This document shows positions 44,116-53,439 of a stretch of DNA of 64,000 nt, in pieces; the stretch's first letter is position 1, and each line of letters opens with the position of its first letter. Under the pieces are notes generated by a model that saw nothing but the letters and a program-made list of their open reading frames with translations, did no database searches and had not been told where the DNA came from. Source of the stretch: Accumulibacter sp. (GTDB lineage Bacteria; Pseudomonadota; Gammaproteobacteria; Burkholderiales; Rhodocyclaceae); the NCBI RefSeq assembly GCF_023806565.1, contig NZ_JAMTDV010000086.1:1-64000 (forward strand). The letters run 5' to 3'. Made by a program: the position numbers and the translations under genes.

Positions 44116-47100
44116 GTGATCGCACCGACGCACACGGCAGGAGCAGCAGTGGAGTCGCTCGATCGCCTGCAGCTCGTCCGCGTATGCGTCCAGCAGCTTG
44201 CCCATTATCTCCCGGCGCAAGCGCCGTTGCGCGACTTCATCCATCACAATACGCTGCACGCCTTCCAGCATCTACCTTTTGCCGCTGCCCTCGGCGAAGC
44301 GGCGCGCCTGACAGGCGCGCGCCCCTGGCTGCACGAAGACCGTTGCCGTGAGCTGTTCCGGCAGGGGCGGATCGATACTGACGATCTCGTGGCCGCCTTG
44401 CGGCAACTGCCGGATTGCCGCATCGATCAGGTCCTCGTTGCCGGTGCAGGCGGCGAGGTGCGCCGCGGTGAGGTACTGCTGGCAGCGCTGTTGTACCCGC
44501 CTGCCGCCGTGTCAGCAGTTCGCCTGCGCTGGCTAAGCGACGAGAGCGCCGCTTGCACGGGAGTGCCGAGCGATCTCGACCCGGCCATACGGCGGCGTTT
44601 GCTCGCGACTTCCGCGAGCACGAGCGAGGTGAAAGTGGTCGGCGACCTCTGGGCAGCCGCGCGTGAGTTGCAGGGATCGGTCGCGGCGCCCGCCACCGGT
44701 CTTGCCGGGCCGACAGCGGCGAAGGCGGCTGGCCAGTGGCAGGAAATGCTTTACCGTCTGGGTCGGGACTGCACCTTCGCCGAATTGCTGGCGCAACTGA
44801 CCGGCGAAGATTTTCGACAGCCGCTGCAAGCGACCTTGATTCGTCACCTCTCGGCGCAGCTCGACCAGGGTCTGGCCGCCTGGCGGAATCCAGCGGCGGC
44901 GCAGGGATTTTATGCCGCCTGGCGATGCAGTGCCGCCGGCGATTGGGCTTGGGAGCTCGATGAATTCGCTGGCGCACGACACGACATCGGCGAGCTTCCA
45001 GACGACCCCCTGCAGTTGATCGCCGACGAGCTGAGTTCCCTCGGCGTCGATGAGTCGCACTTTTCCGCGTACCTGCGGCGCTTGCTGATGGAGCTGCCCG
45101 GCTGGGCCGGAATGGTGCACTGGCGGGAGTCGCGCGTCAGCGGCGAGGCTTTTCCGGTCAGCCTGATCGATTTCCTGGCGGTGCGCCTCGTGCTCGAACG
45201 TCTGTACGCCGAGCAGCTGGTGCGTCGCGTTTGGGACCTTCCCTTGCGGGAACTGGGCAATCATTTCGCGAATCACCCGGCCGAACTGTCGGTCAGGTAT
45301 GCCGTCGGCAGTCGACCATGGCCAGATGAAGTCCTGGACCTGGTGCGACCGCACCTGTTGACCGCGCAGACAGAGAGCACCTGGCAGTCGCTCGCCGACC
45401 GCCTCGCCGATTCGGCGGCGAGCGATTCGCACGTCGCCGGCGAGGCGGCTGCCTGGCCGCTGTACATGCTGGCGCTGAGGTTGGGTCTGAGCGCTTCCGA
45501 CCTGCGGGCAATGGGCGCAAGTGGCGCCGAGTCACTGCTCTCCTGCGCCGCTTCGCTGACCGATGACGAGCGTGGCCTGGTCTGGCTGCTGGCCTACGAA
45601 CGTCACTATCGACAGCAGATTCTCGCCGCGCTGCGCGCCAACCATGGCCGTGCGACAACCCTCGCCGATCGGGCCACGGCGCAGCTCGTGTTCTGCATGG
45701 ACGATCGTGAGGAGGGAACACGCCGTCATCTCGAAGAGGTCAATCCGGCGCTCGAAACGTTCGGTGCTGCCGGCTTCTTCGGCATGCCGATGCTCTGGCA
45801 AGGCCTCGACGATGAATCGCCAACCGCTCTCTGCCCGGTCGTCGTGCGCCCCGTGAATTTCTTGCGCGAGGAGGTGCCAGACGCGCTCGCCACCGTCTAC
45901 CGCCAGCATCGGCGCCGTCGCGGCTGGCGTCTGGCGTGGCGCGAAAGACTGCATCAGGGCAGTCGGCGCGGCGGGCTGCAGGCCACACTGCTGATCGCTG
46001 CGACGGCACCGATGGCCTTGCTCGCACTGCTGCTGCGAACACTCGCCCCGGGGCCTCTAGGAAAACTGCTTGGCCGCTGCCGGGAGTCCATCGACAAGTC
46101 GGTCGTTGGCAGCTTAGAGGTCACCGCCAGGAGCGACGAAGCGAGTCGTGCTGCTGACGCCGATGCGCCACGCCGCGGTTTCAGCGAGGACGAACAGGTG
46201 GCGCGTGTTGACGGTTTCCTGCGCAGCATCGGTTTGACGAGCAACTTCGCACCCTTGGTGCTGATCGTCGGTCACGGTTCCGACAGCCGCAACAACCCCC
46301 ACCTCGCTGCCTACGACTGTGGCGCCTGTTCCGGGCGGCACGGTGGCCCGAATGCGCGGGTGTTCGCGACGATTGCCAACCGGCCGGCGGTGCGCGAGCG
46401 ACTCGCGGGCCAGGGAATCGTCATTCCCGATACGACGCTCTTCGTCAGCGCCGAGCACAATACCTGCGACGAGAGCTTCGTCTGGTACGATGATGCCCAA
46501 GTGCCGGCCAGCCACCGCGAGGCCCTTGCCGCGCTGCGTCGCGATTGCGCGACAGCTGCGCGCCGGCATGCCGTCGAGCGCTGCCGTCGCTTCGCCTCGG
46601 CGCCTCGCCACCCGTCGCCGCGGGAGGCGCAGCGGCATCTGCTGGACCGTCGCCACGACATCGCGCAGGCGCGCCCCGAACTCGGGCATGCGACGGTCGC
46701 TGCCGCTTTTGTCGGTCGCCGCGCGATGAGTCGCGGCGCCTTCTTCGATCGACGGGTTTTCCTGATTTCCTATGATCCGCTGCCCGATTGCGAAGGGCGA
46801 GTGCTCGAAGCGACGCTGCTGGCGGCGGCGCCGGTCGGCGCCGGAATCAGCCTCGAGTACTACTTTTCGACGGTCGATAATGACGGGTTTGGTTGTGGCA
46901 GCAAGATCATGCACAACCTGACCGGACTGTTCTCGGTGATGCAGGGAGCCGGATCCGACCTGCGCACCGGTCTGCCGCTGCAAATGGTCGAGATCCATGA
47001 GGCGATGCGCTTGCTGGTGGTCGTCGAACAGACCGTCGATGTGGTCACCGCCATCTATCAGCGGCAGCCACCACTGCAGGAACTGATCGGCAACGGCTGG

Positions 47101-47301
47101 ATCGTCCTTGCTGCCCAACATCCGGAAACCGGCGAGATCGACCTATTCGATCCGGCTGAAGGCTGGCAGCCCTGGCAGGACGACCCGGTGAACAAAGGGG
47201 AATCGGCCTTGCCGATCGTCGAGTGTTCGTTCGACTGGTTTGCCGGGCGACGAGAACCCTTGCCGCCGGCCCTGCTGCGGCGCCCGGTAGCTGTCCCATG
47301 A
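44116..47301 (+). CDS. dabA: DabA-like DUF2309 protein, carbonic anhydrase-like subunit of an inorganic carbon transporter
   Basis: A 1061-residue protein of the DUF2309/UPF0753 family. Residues matching the zinc site of characterised DabA are visible: C527 and D529 with R531 in VFCMDDRE, H720 in IVGHGSDS, and C735 in AYDCGACSGRHGG; the 15-residue H-to-C spacing agrees with that family. DabA with a NuoL-like DabB is thought to hydrate CO2 vectorially and trap bicarbonate. The start is a GTG immediately after the previous stop. It ends in an ATGA overlap with the next gene. The protein is longer than the roughly 800-900 residue forms I know. Confidence 0.9.
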   Translation: MIAPTHTAGAAVESLDRLQLVRVCVQQLAHYLPAQAPLRDFIHHNTLHAFQHLPFAAALGEAARLTGARPWLHEDRCRELFRQGRIDTDDLVAALRQLPDCRIDQVLVAGAGGEVRRGEVLLAALLYPPAAVSAVRLRWLSDESAACTGVPSDLDPAIRRRLLATSASTSEVKVVGDLWAAARELQGSVAAPATGLAGPTAAKAAGQWQEMLYRLGRDCTFAELLAQLTGEDFRQPLQATLIRHLSAQLDQGLAAWRNPAAAQGFYAAWRCSAAGDWAWELDEFAGARHDIGELPDDPLQLIADELSSLGVDESHFSAYLRRLLMELPGWAGMVHWRESRVSGEAFPVSLIDFLAVRLVLERLYAEQLVRRVWDLPLRELGNHFANHPAELSVRYAVGSRPWPDEVLDLVRPHLLTAQTESTWQSLADRLADSAASDSHVAGEAAAWPLYMLALRLGLSASDLRAMGASGAESLLSCAASLTDDERGLVWLLAYERHYRQQILAALRANHGRATTLADRATAQLVFCMDDREEGTRRHLEEVNPALETFGAAGFFGMPMLWQGLDDESPTALCPVVVRPVNFLREEVPDALATVYRQHRRRRGWRLAWRERLHQGSRRGGLQATLLIAATAPMALLALLLRTLAPGPLGKLLGRCRESIDKSVVGSLEVTARSDEASRAADADAPRRGFSEDEQVARVDGFLRSIGLTSNFAPLVLIVGHGSDSRNNPHLAAYDCGACSGRHGGPNARVFATIANRPAVRERLAGQGIVIPDTTLFVSAEHNTCDESFVWYDDAQVPASHREALAALRRDCATAARRHAVERCRRFASAPRHPSPREAQRHLLDRRHDIAQARPELGHATVAAAFVGRRAMSRGAFFDRRVFLISYDPLPDCEGRVLEATLLAAAPVGAGISLEYYFSTVDNDGFGCGSKIMHNLTGLFSVMQGAGSDLRTGLPLQMVEIHEAMRLLVVVEQTVDVVTAIYQRQPPLQELIGNGWIVLAAQHPETGEIDLFDPAEGWQPWQDDPVNKGESALPIVECSFDWFAGRREPLPPALLRRPVAVP

Positions 47302-48842
47302 GCGCGCCGGAGGCCCTGCTGGCCGTGATGCCGGCCGCCAGCCACGCGCTCTGGCTGGTGCCGCTGCTGCCCCTGCTGGCGGCCGCGCTGATTGCCATTC
47401 GCCTGCTCCTGCGTCCTGGCGGGGACGCGGCCGAGCCGTTGACCGCCGGGATCGCGACTGCTTCGCTGCTTGCGGCACTGCTGCTGCTGTTCACCCTGGA
47501 CCTGTTGGCAATCGGCAGTGCGCTGCCGGTACGACAGGAGTTTGGCGACTGGCTGCGAATCGGCGCCGTTCCGGTTCGCCTGTCCTTCGTTGCCGACGCG
47601 TACAGCTTGCCGATGGCGACGCTGGTAACCTTGATCGGCTGGATTGCGCTGCGTTTTTCCGCGACGTATCTGCACCGCGAAATCGGATTCCACCGCTTTT
47701 TCTTCGGCATGACCTTGTTTCTTGGCGGCATGCTGCTGATCGTTCTTTCCCGCAACGCCGTACTGGCCTTTGTCGGCTGGGAACTGGCCGGCGTCAGTTC
47801 CTGGCTGCTCATCGCGTACGCCTGGGAGCGCCCCCTCGCGACGGGCAACGCACTGTTCGTTTTCTTGACCAACCGGGTGGGCGACGCCGGTTTCATGCTC
47901 GGCATCGGCCTCGCCGTGTGGTCGGTCGGGACCGTCGAGTGGTCCGGGTTGGGCGGTGACGGCGGCCTTGCCAGGGTCACTGCGCGCCTGTTGTCGATCG
48001 GCTTTGTGCTGGCCGCGCTGGTCAAGTCGGCGCAGCTTCCGTTCACCCCGTGGATCGGACGAGCGCTGGAGGGACCGACGCCGTCGTCGGCGATCTTTTA
48101 CGGATCGCTGATGGTGCATGCCGGCATCTATCTGCTCTGTCGCCTGCAGGGTCTGCTGGCACAGGTGCCGGATCTGATGCTGCTGCTCGCGGTTGTCGGT
48201 CTGTTGACCGCTGCGTACGGCAGCCTCTGCGCCTTGGTACAGAGCGACGTCAAGTCGGCGCTGATTTTTTCGACCGTGACCCAGGTCGGTCTGATGTTTT
48301 TCTGCTGCGGCCTTGGACTGTTCTGGCTCGCGGCCTGCCATGCCGGCCTGCATGCCGCCTGGCGCGCCTATCAGTTTCTGTTGGCTCCGGCGTATATGCA
48401 CCTGGTACGTCGGCCGGCAGCGCCAGCACCACGCTGGCTGAGCGCGCGACGCTGGTGGTACACTGCCGCGCTGCAGCGCTTCTGGATCGAGGCACTGGGC
48501 AACACCCTGCTGGCGCGCCCGACGCTGGCTCTCGGCCGGGACGTGCGCGCGCTCGACGAGCGCTTCATCGATCCGCTGGTCGGAGAACCGCTCGTCGAGC
48601 GTTCTGCAGAGGGCGACACGGCCGACGAGTTGATCCGTGGTCACGGCCTCGCCGGTCGCGCGCTCTTCCGCTTCGCGGATCGAATGCAGCGACTCGAGAG
48701 CTCTCTCCTGCTCAGCGGCGACGGCTCGATGAAGACTACGGTGGAGCGCGCCGCGCACTACGCCGATGCGGTGGAGTCGCTGCTCGAACAACCGCGCTAT
48801 CTGATGCTGATGGTGATGGCAACCTTGGTGGTGATCCTGTGA
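47298..48842 (+). CDS. dabB: DabB-like NuoL/MrpA-family membrane subunit
   Basis: A 514-residue protein. About 12 membrane helices carry E162 (FVGWELAGVSSW) and K243 (LVKSAQLPFTPWIG), and the STVTQVGLM His-free helix typical of DabB-like proteins; the last about 130 residues are soluble-looking before a final hydrophobic stretch. This is the established partner of DabA, coupling cation flow to CO2 hydration. Start overlaps dabA (ATGA at 47298-47301) and the stop overlaps the next GTG. Confidence 0.88.
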   Translation: MSAPEALLAVMPAASHALWLVPLLPLLAAALIAIRLLLRPGGDAAEPLTAGIATASLLAALLLLFTLDLLAIGSALPVRQEFGDWLRIGAVPVRLSFVADAYSLPMATLVTLIGWIALRFSATYLHREIGFHRFFFGMTLFLGGMLLIVLSRNAVLAFVGWELAGVSSWLLIAYAWERPLATGNALFVFLTNRVGDAGFMLGIGLAVWSVGTVEWSGLGGDGGLARVTARLLSIGFVLAALVKSAQLPFTPWIGRALEGPTPSSAIFYGSLMVHAGIYLLCRLQGLLAQVPDLMLLLAVVGLLTAAYGSLCALVQSDVKSALIFSTVTQVGLMFFCCGLGLFWLAACHAGLHAAWRAYQFLLAPAYMHLVRRPAAPAPRWLSARRWWYTAALQRFWIEALGNTLLARPTLALGRDVRALDERFIDPLVGEPLVERSAEGDTADELIRGHGLAGRALFRFADRMQRLESSLLLSGDGSMKTTVERAAHYADAVESLLEQPRYLMLMVMATLVVIL

Positions 48843-50338
48843 GCGAAATCTCTTGGGCGACGCAGGCCGGCTACCCCTTGCTGGCGACCTTGCAGTGTCT
48901 GCCGCTCGCAGCCACGATGTTGCTGCTGATCATGCGCCAGCACGAGCAGGCGCTACGTCTCGGACGCCTGTTCGCCATCGCCGAACTGGCCGTGGCAATC
49001 GATCTCTACGGGCGCATCGATGTGGCGAACGGCAACCTGCAGTTCGCGGAGCGTCTTGACCTGTTTGCCTATCACGCGGCGGCCGACGGGATCAGCGTGC
49101 TTTTCATTCTGCTCACGGCGCTGCTCGGCGTGCTGCTGTCGTTCTATGGCATGGCGCGTCAGCAGATATCACCGGTACACCTGCTCGGCGTGCTGTTGGT
49201 CATCGAATCGTCGCAGATGACGATGCTCACGACGATGAACCTGCTGTGGTTTGCCGCTGCTTCCGCGCTGCAGCTCACGCTCGTCGGCTACCTGCTCTGG
49301 CGCTGGGCGTCGGCGCGTGAAGAGAATCTCGCTTTGTCGCGCTTCCTGCAGTATCAGCTTTTCGGCTGGTGCCTGTTTCTTGCCGGGGCGGTCGTCATCG
49401 TCTGGAGTCATGCCGATGTCGTCGGCGGGCGCTGGAGTTTCGACCTCCTCGATCTGCTGCACACGCCGCAGATCGACAAGTACCAGTCGGCGGCGTTCTA
49501 TCTGCTCTTTTATGGCCTGGCGATTCGCACGCCACTTTTTCCGCTGCACGGTTGGTTACCCAACTCCGCCGGCTACGGCCTGATCGCCGTCGGTCCGGTG
49601 CTCCTGCTCGGCGTCAAGGTCGGTGTTTATGGCATGGCGCGCTTTCTCTTGCCGCTGACGGCGGAAGCGGTGCTGATCTGGCAGTCCTATGTGGTGGCTT
49701 TCGCCATGATTGGCGTCTTTTTCGCCGCCAGCATGGCTTTTCGCCAGGCCAATCTTCGCCGGCTGATGGCTTTCGCCGTGGTCAGTCATACGAGCCTGAT
49801 CGTCATCGGCCTGTTCACGTTGCATCCGGCTGGTCTGCAAGGGGCGCTGCTGTTGGCGGTCAATTTCGGTCTGGCAATCACGGTGATGTTGCTGATGGTT
49901 GGCTATGTGTACCGCCGCACCGGAACCACGGCGCTCGACCGACTCGGCGGTCTTTTCGACCGCGTTCCGTTCATCGCTCTCGCTTTTCTGATCGGCGGCC
50001 TGGCGCTGCTCGGAATGCCGGGAACGCCGGGATTCGACGCCGTTCACCTGGTCCTCGAAGCGTCGATCGATACCTTCGGCGCGCTGCCGACGATCGCCAC
50101 TGCGCTTGGCAACGTCGCCGCCGCCGGTTTCCTGCTGTGGGCCTTTCAGCGCGCTTTCCTGGCACCACGACCGCGCGATCTGCCGGCGGCAAGGATCGCC
50201 CGCACGGGCGCGATGGAATATTTCGTCGGCGGCGCGACGCTGATCGTCCTGCTGGCTGCCGGTTTCTACCCGGAGCCGTGGCTGCAACTGACCGACAGCG
50301 CGACGCAGGCTCTTGCCGCCTATTTCCAGCATGACTGA
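48839..50338 (+). CDS. NuoM/NuoN-like subunit with altered key residues (second)
   Basis: A 499-residue membrane protein, clearly related to the other antiporter-like subunits in fold and in FPLHGWLP. It differs at functional sites: an ungapped alignment puts A143 where the others have the helix-5 Glu, and R230 where they have the helix-7 Lys (GLAIRTPLFPLHGW). The helix-8 Lys K260 (LGVKVGVYGM) and the VVSHTSL His remain. It may be a structural subunit or work with a changed proton path. GTG start in overlap with dabB; its end overlaps the next gene by eight bases. Confidence 0.84.
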   Translation: MSEISWATQAGYPLLATLQCLPLAATMLLLIMRQHEQALRLGRLFAIAELAVAIDLYGRIDVANGNLQFAERLDLFAYHAAADGISVLFILLTALLGVLLSFYGMARQQISPVHLLGVLLVIESSQMTMLTTMNLLWFAAASALQLTLVGYLLWRWASAREENLALSRFLQYQLFGWCLFLAGAVVIVWSHADVVGGRWSFDLLDLLHTPQIDKYQSAAFYLLFYGLAIRTPLFPLHGWLPNSAGYGLIAVGPVLLLGVKVGVYGMARFLLPLTAEAVLIWQSYVVAFAMIGVFFAASMAFRQANLRRLMAFAVVSHTSLIVIGLFTLHPAGLQGALLLAVNFGLAITVMLLMVGYVYRRTGTTALDRLGGLFDRVPFIALAFLIGGLALLGMPGTPGFDAVHLVLEASIDTFGALPTIATALGNVAAAGFLLWAFQRAFLAPRPRDLPAARIARTGAMEYFVGGATLIVLLAAGFYPEPWLQLTDSATQALAAYFQHD

Positions 50339-51821
50339 ACTGGCCGCTTATCCGCTGCTCAGTACTCTGCTCGCGTTGCCCTTGCTCGGCGCGCTGTTGA
50401 CGGCATGGGCCCGGCGTGCCGCATGGGTTCAGTGGATCGCGCTTGGCGCCACGGGTCTGACCTTGCTCTGCTCGATGCTGGTGGTCGCTGCATTCGATCG
50501 GGGCGACACCGGTTTCCAGTTACTGGATGCGGCCCCCTGGATAGCCGGAGTGAGTGTCCGGTATCTGGTCGGGGTCGATGGGATATCCCTGCTCTTCCTG
50601 CCGGCGACCAGCCTGCTCTTCTGCGCAACGGTCGTTGCCAGTTGGCGGATCAGGGCGGACGCGGCGCCGCGTGGGGTGTATTTCGCGCTGCTGCTTCTTT
50701 TCGAAGCAGCTACCCTTGGTGTCTTCTGTGCGCTGGACACGATTCTGTTCTTCGCCTGCTGGGAGTTCACGCTGCTGCCGTTGTACTTCCTGGTCAGCCT
50801 GTGGGGTGTCGGTGCCGGGCGACAGGCGGCAGCCGTCCATTACTTCCTGGTGATGCTGACCGCCGGCGTGCCGCTGCTGTTCGGCCTGTTGGCACTTGCC
50901 TTCGGGCATGGGGATGGGGCTACGCCGGTTTTTGACCTGCCAACACTGCTGGCGACGCCGCTGCCCGAGCGAAAGCAGTATCTGGTATTCCTGCTCCTGC
51001 TTGCCGGTTTCGGTGTGAAGGTACCGCTGGTGCCCGTGCACACCTGGCTTCCGTCGCTGGCGATGGCGGCGCCGGCGGCGGTCACTTCGCTACTGGTCGG
51101 GCTGAAGATCGGCGCCTATGGGCTGATCCGCGTCGCCATCCCTTTGGCGCCACTCGCCGCGCGCGAGTTGCACTGGCTGCTCGCCGGCTTCGGTACCGTC
51201 GCCATCCTCTATGGTGGCGTCGCCGCCCTGGTGCACGGCAATTTGCGTGGCGTACTGGCCTACTCCAGCCTGTCGCACGTCGGGCTGGTGCTTCTCGGCC
51301 TCGCTTCCTTCTCGGTCTCTGCTTTGCAGGGTGCGCTGTTGCAACTGCTGAACTTCAGCGTCGCTGCTGGCGGCGGCTTCTTGCTGCTGTCTTTCCTGCA
51401 GCGGCGCACGGCGTCCACCGACATCGCCCGGCTTGGCGGCGTGATGCATCGCATGCCGCTGCTCGCGGGTTTCTTCCTGCTGTTCGGTCTGGCGGGTATC
51501 GGCCTGCCCGGAACCAGTGGCTTTCCTGGTGAATTGCTGATCGTCGTCGCCACGCTGCATAGCCATACCGGTGCGGGTCTCGCGGCGTTGTTCGGCACGG
51601 TGCTCGCGGCGGCGAGTTTTCTGGGCCCATTCCGGCAGGCTTTTCTCGGGCCGCTGCGGAATCCGGACGTCTCTGCGGCCGACGATCTGCTCGCGCGTGA
51701 GCTAGTCTGCCTGTCGTTGCCGGCATTGCTGATCGTCGTCCTCGGCGTCTATCCGCTCCCGTTGCTCGAATTTCTGCGACCGACCGCCGAGGCGTGGGTG
51801 GCAGCGCTCGCCGGGTTGTAG
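50331..51821 (+). CDS. NuoM/MrpD-like antiporter subunit of the dab operon (third)
   Basis: A 496-residue, about 14-helix protein with the full set of key residues: E145 (ACWEFTLLPLYFL), K230 (GFGVKVPLVPVHTW), a further Lys in LVGLKIGAYGLIR and the SSLSHVG His. It begins inside the end of the second NuoM-like gene. It closes a five-gene block, M-like, DabA, L-like, M-like, M-like, with no complex I peripheral or MrpC/E/F/G-type small subunits, so this is not complex I or a classical Mrp antiporter. Confidence 0.88.
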   Translation: MTELAAYPLLSTLLALPLLGALLTAWARRAAWVQWIALGATGLTLLCSMLVVAAFDRGDTGFQLLDAAPWIAGVSVRYLVGVDGISLLFLPATSLLFCATVVASWRIRADAAPRGVYFALLLLFEAATLGVFCALDTILFFACWEFTLLPLYFLVSLWGVGAGRQAAAVHYFLVMLTAGVPLLFGLLALAFGHGDGATPVFDLPTLLATPLPERKQYLVFLLLLAGFGVKVPLVPVHTWLPSLAMAAPAAVTSLLVGLKIGAYGLIRVAIPLAPLAARELHWLLAGFGTVAILYGGVAALVHGNLRGVLAYSSLSHVGLVLLGLASFSVSALQGALLQLLNFSVAAGGGFLLLSFLQRRTASTDIARLGGVMHRMPLLAGFFLLFGLAGIGLPGTSGFPGELLIVVATLHSHTGAGLAALFGTVLAAASFLGPFRQAFLGPLRNPDVSAADDLLARELVCLSLPALLIVVLGVYPLPLLEFLRPTAEAWVAALAGL

Positions 51822-52093
51822 CCGATGACGCGGGCGCAGGCAGCGCTGGGATGCGCCCAAGGAAACCCGATAGGGAATCGGCGAAAGCCGCGACAAAATT
51901 CCTTGCCAGTCCCGCCCAAAAGTAATATTTTTCTTTAATTCATGTAGTTCTGGAAGTTTTGAGGCCGCATGCGGGGACCGTTGTGCGCCGCCGGGTGGCC
52001 GCGGCGCCAGTTCGCGGCGGCGGCCGGCGGCGTTTGGCCACGACTCGATCTGGCCTCGCGCTTCGAGAGCCTCTGTCAGAGAAGAGGGCGACC
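51822..52093 (+). promoter_or_regulatory. Spacer after the dab operon with an AT-rich patch
   Basis: A 272-base stretch without a supported gene. It contains TTGCCA (51903-51908) and TAATAT (51923-51928) only 14 bases apart, in an AT-rich patch up to about 51950 that stands out from the GC-rich surroundings. It probably carries the acyltransferase promoter. Confidence 0.3.
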
Positions 52094-53191
52094 ATGGATG
52101 GGACCGTCGCAAGTCGGTGTGTCGCGGAAAGATTCAGGGACAGCGCATTGGATGCTGGTCGTGGCATCCTGATGTTGTTGGGCGTCGTTCTGCATACGTC
52201 GAACATCTATGCGGAGAATGACGAATGGCTGCTCAGCGACGACGCCAGTTCGCCTTTCTTTGATCTGTTGGTCAGTGCCATTCACTCTTTCCGAATGCCG
52301 GCTTTTTTCCTGATTGCTGGTTACTTTTGTGCGTTGGCACTGGCCAAACGGCCGTTTCGGGGTTTCCGGTCTTATCTCGCGGATCGCCTGCTGCGTCTCG
52401 GAGTACCGCTGCTCGTCGTCTGGCTGCTGCTTAGTCCCGTCCAGTACTGGGTACTCCATGACTCCTGGTGGCCGCTCGACGGACGGAGCGTACTGCCCCT
52501 TTATCACCTCTGGTTTCTGGTCGATCTGCTCGTCCTCAGCCCGTTTGTCCCCGCTTTCCAGTCTCTGGTGCGCGCGGCAATGGTCAGGCTCGAGGCGATC
52601 GAGTCGCTCGCATGGTGGGAAAGCGTCCTGCTGCTTGCACTGGGAACGATGGCCGTTTCGCTGCTCGTTCGTGCCACCCACGTCGCGTATGTTCCTGTTT
52701 TCGGTCTGACGTCGTTGTATCGACTGAGCATGGCGGCGCCGTTCTTCGTCTTCGGCATGCTCGTCTTCGAGGTGCCGAGGCTGAAAGAGGCCTTTCTTGC
52801 CACCCCATTCTGGACGGCTGTGCCGGCACTGGCGGTGAGCCTGACACTGACCGGCGTACCGTGGAAGGCCTCTTTCGCGTCCGAACTGTTGCTGGTGAGC
52901 TCGTGGCTGGCGACGGCGGCCTTGACGGCCGTAGTGATCCGCGCCTGCTACTGGCTGTTCCCCCGCCGGAGTTCCTTCACGCAGGTCGTTGCCGAATCGA
53001 GTTACTCGGTGTACCTGTTCCATCACGTCCTGGTGATCCTGTTTGGTGTGGCGATCCTGGACGAGGCAGTGTGGATTGGTGTCAAGTTCTTGTTCGTCGC
53101 CACGGCGACTTCGATCACCGGCATCGCGTTGCACTACTTGCTGATTTCGAGGTTTCGCCTGACCCGGATGTTGCTCAACGGCAAGGCGTAA
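52094..53191 (+). CDS. Acyltransferase 3 family membrane protein
   Basis: A 365-residue protein with about ten membrane segments. The motif DAGRGILMLLGVVLHTSNIY, with the conserved Arg and His, is the catalytic opening of acyltransferase family 3 and resembles OpgC/MdoC-like members. FLIAGYFCAL and YSVYLFHHVLVI are further hallmarks. It likely adds an acyl group to a glycan or other envelope molecule. Start at 52094 (MDGTVASRC); an upstream in-frame ATG at 51959 would add a basic non-conserved stretch. The 248 bases after it, to metG, show no gene. Confidence 0.85.
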   Translation: MDGTVASRCVAERFRDSALDAGRGILMLLGVVLHTSNIYAENDEWLLSDDASSPFFDLLVSAIHSFRMPAFFLIAGYFCALALAKRPFRGFRSYLADRLLRLGVPLLVVWLLLSPVQYWVLHDSWWPLDGRSVLPLYHLWFLVDLLVLSPFVPAFQSLVRAAMVRLEAIESLAWWESVLLLALGTMAVSLLVRATHVAYVPVFGLTSLYRLSMAAPFFVFGMLVFEVPRLKEAFLATPFWTAVPALAVSLTLTGVPWKASFASELLLVSSWLATAALTAVVIRACYWLFPRRSSFTQVVAESSYSVYLFHHVLVILFGVAILDEAVWIGVKFLFVATATSITGIALHYLLISRFRLTRMLLNGKA

Positions 53192-53439
53192 GAGCTTCTG
53201 ATGAAATCCTTGTGCGTCGGTCGAGGTGCTGGGCGGCGCGGAAAGGAGGCTGGCGGTTCCTCTTGGTCCTGCAGCCGACGGCGCGACATTTCGTTTCGAT
53301 ACGCGAGGGCGTAGGCGGAGTATCGCCGAGCCAGCTTCTGGCCGCCGCAGCCGTCCGGTGGTCCAATGCCTGCCTTGCGCTGCGAGTGCCGTGATACCGA
53401 GGCAGCGACGTGTCTGCCGTCGCCACCGGATTTCCACCC

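Noticed and set aside
47058-48791. 577-codon minus-strand frame opposite dabB
   Set aside because: Gln/Arg-rich shadow translation; the plus-strand frame has clear antiporter motifs and overlaps its neighbours correctly.
42643-51821. Reading the five-gene block as complex I or a classical Mrp antiporter
   Set aside because: No NADH- or Fe-S-binding subunits and no small Mrp subunits are present, while a DUF2309 protein is embedded in the block.
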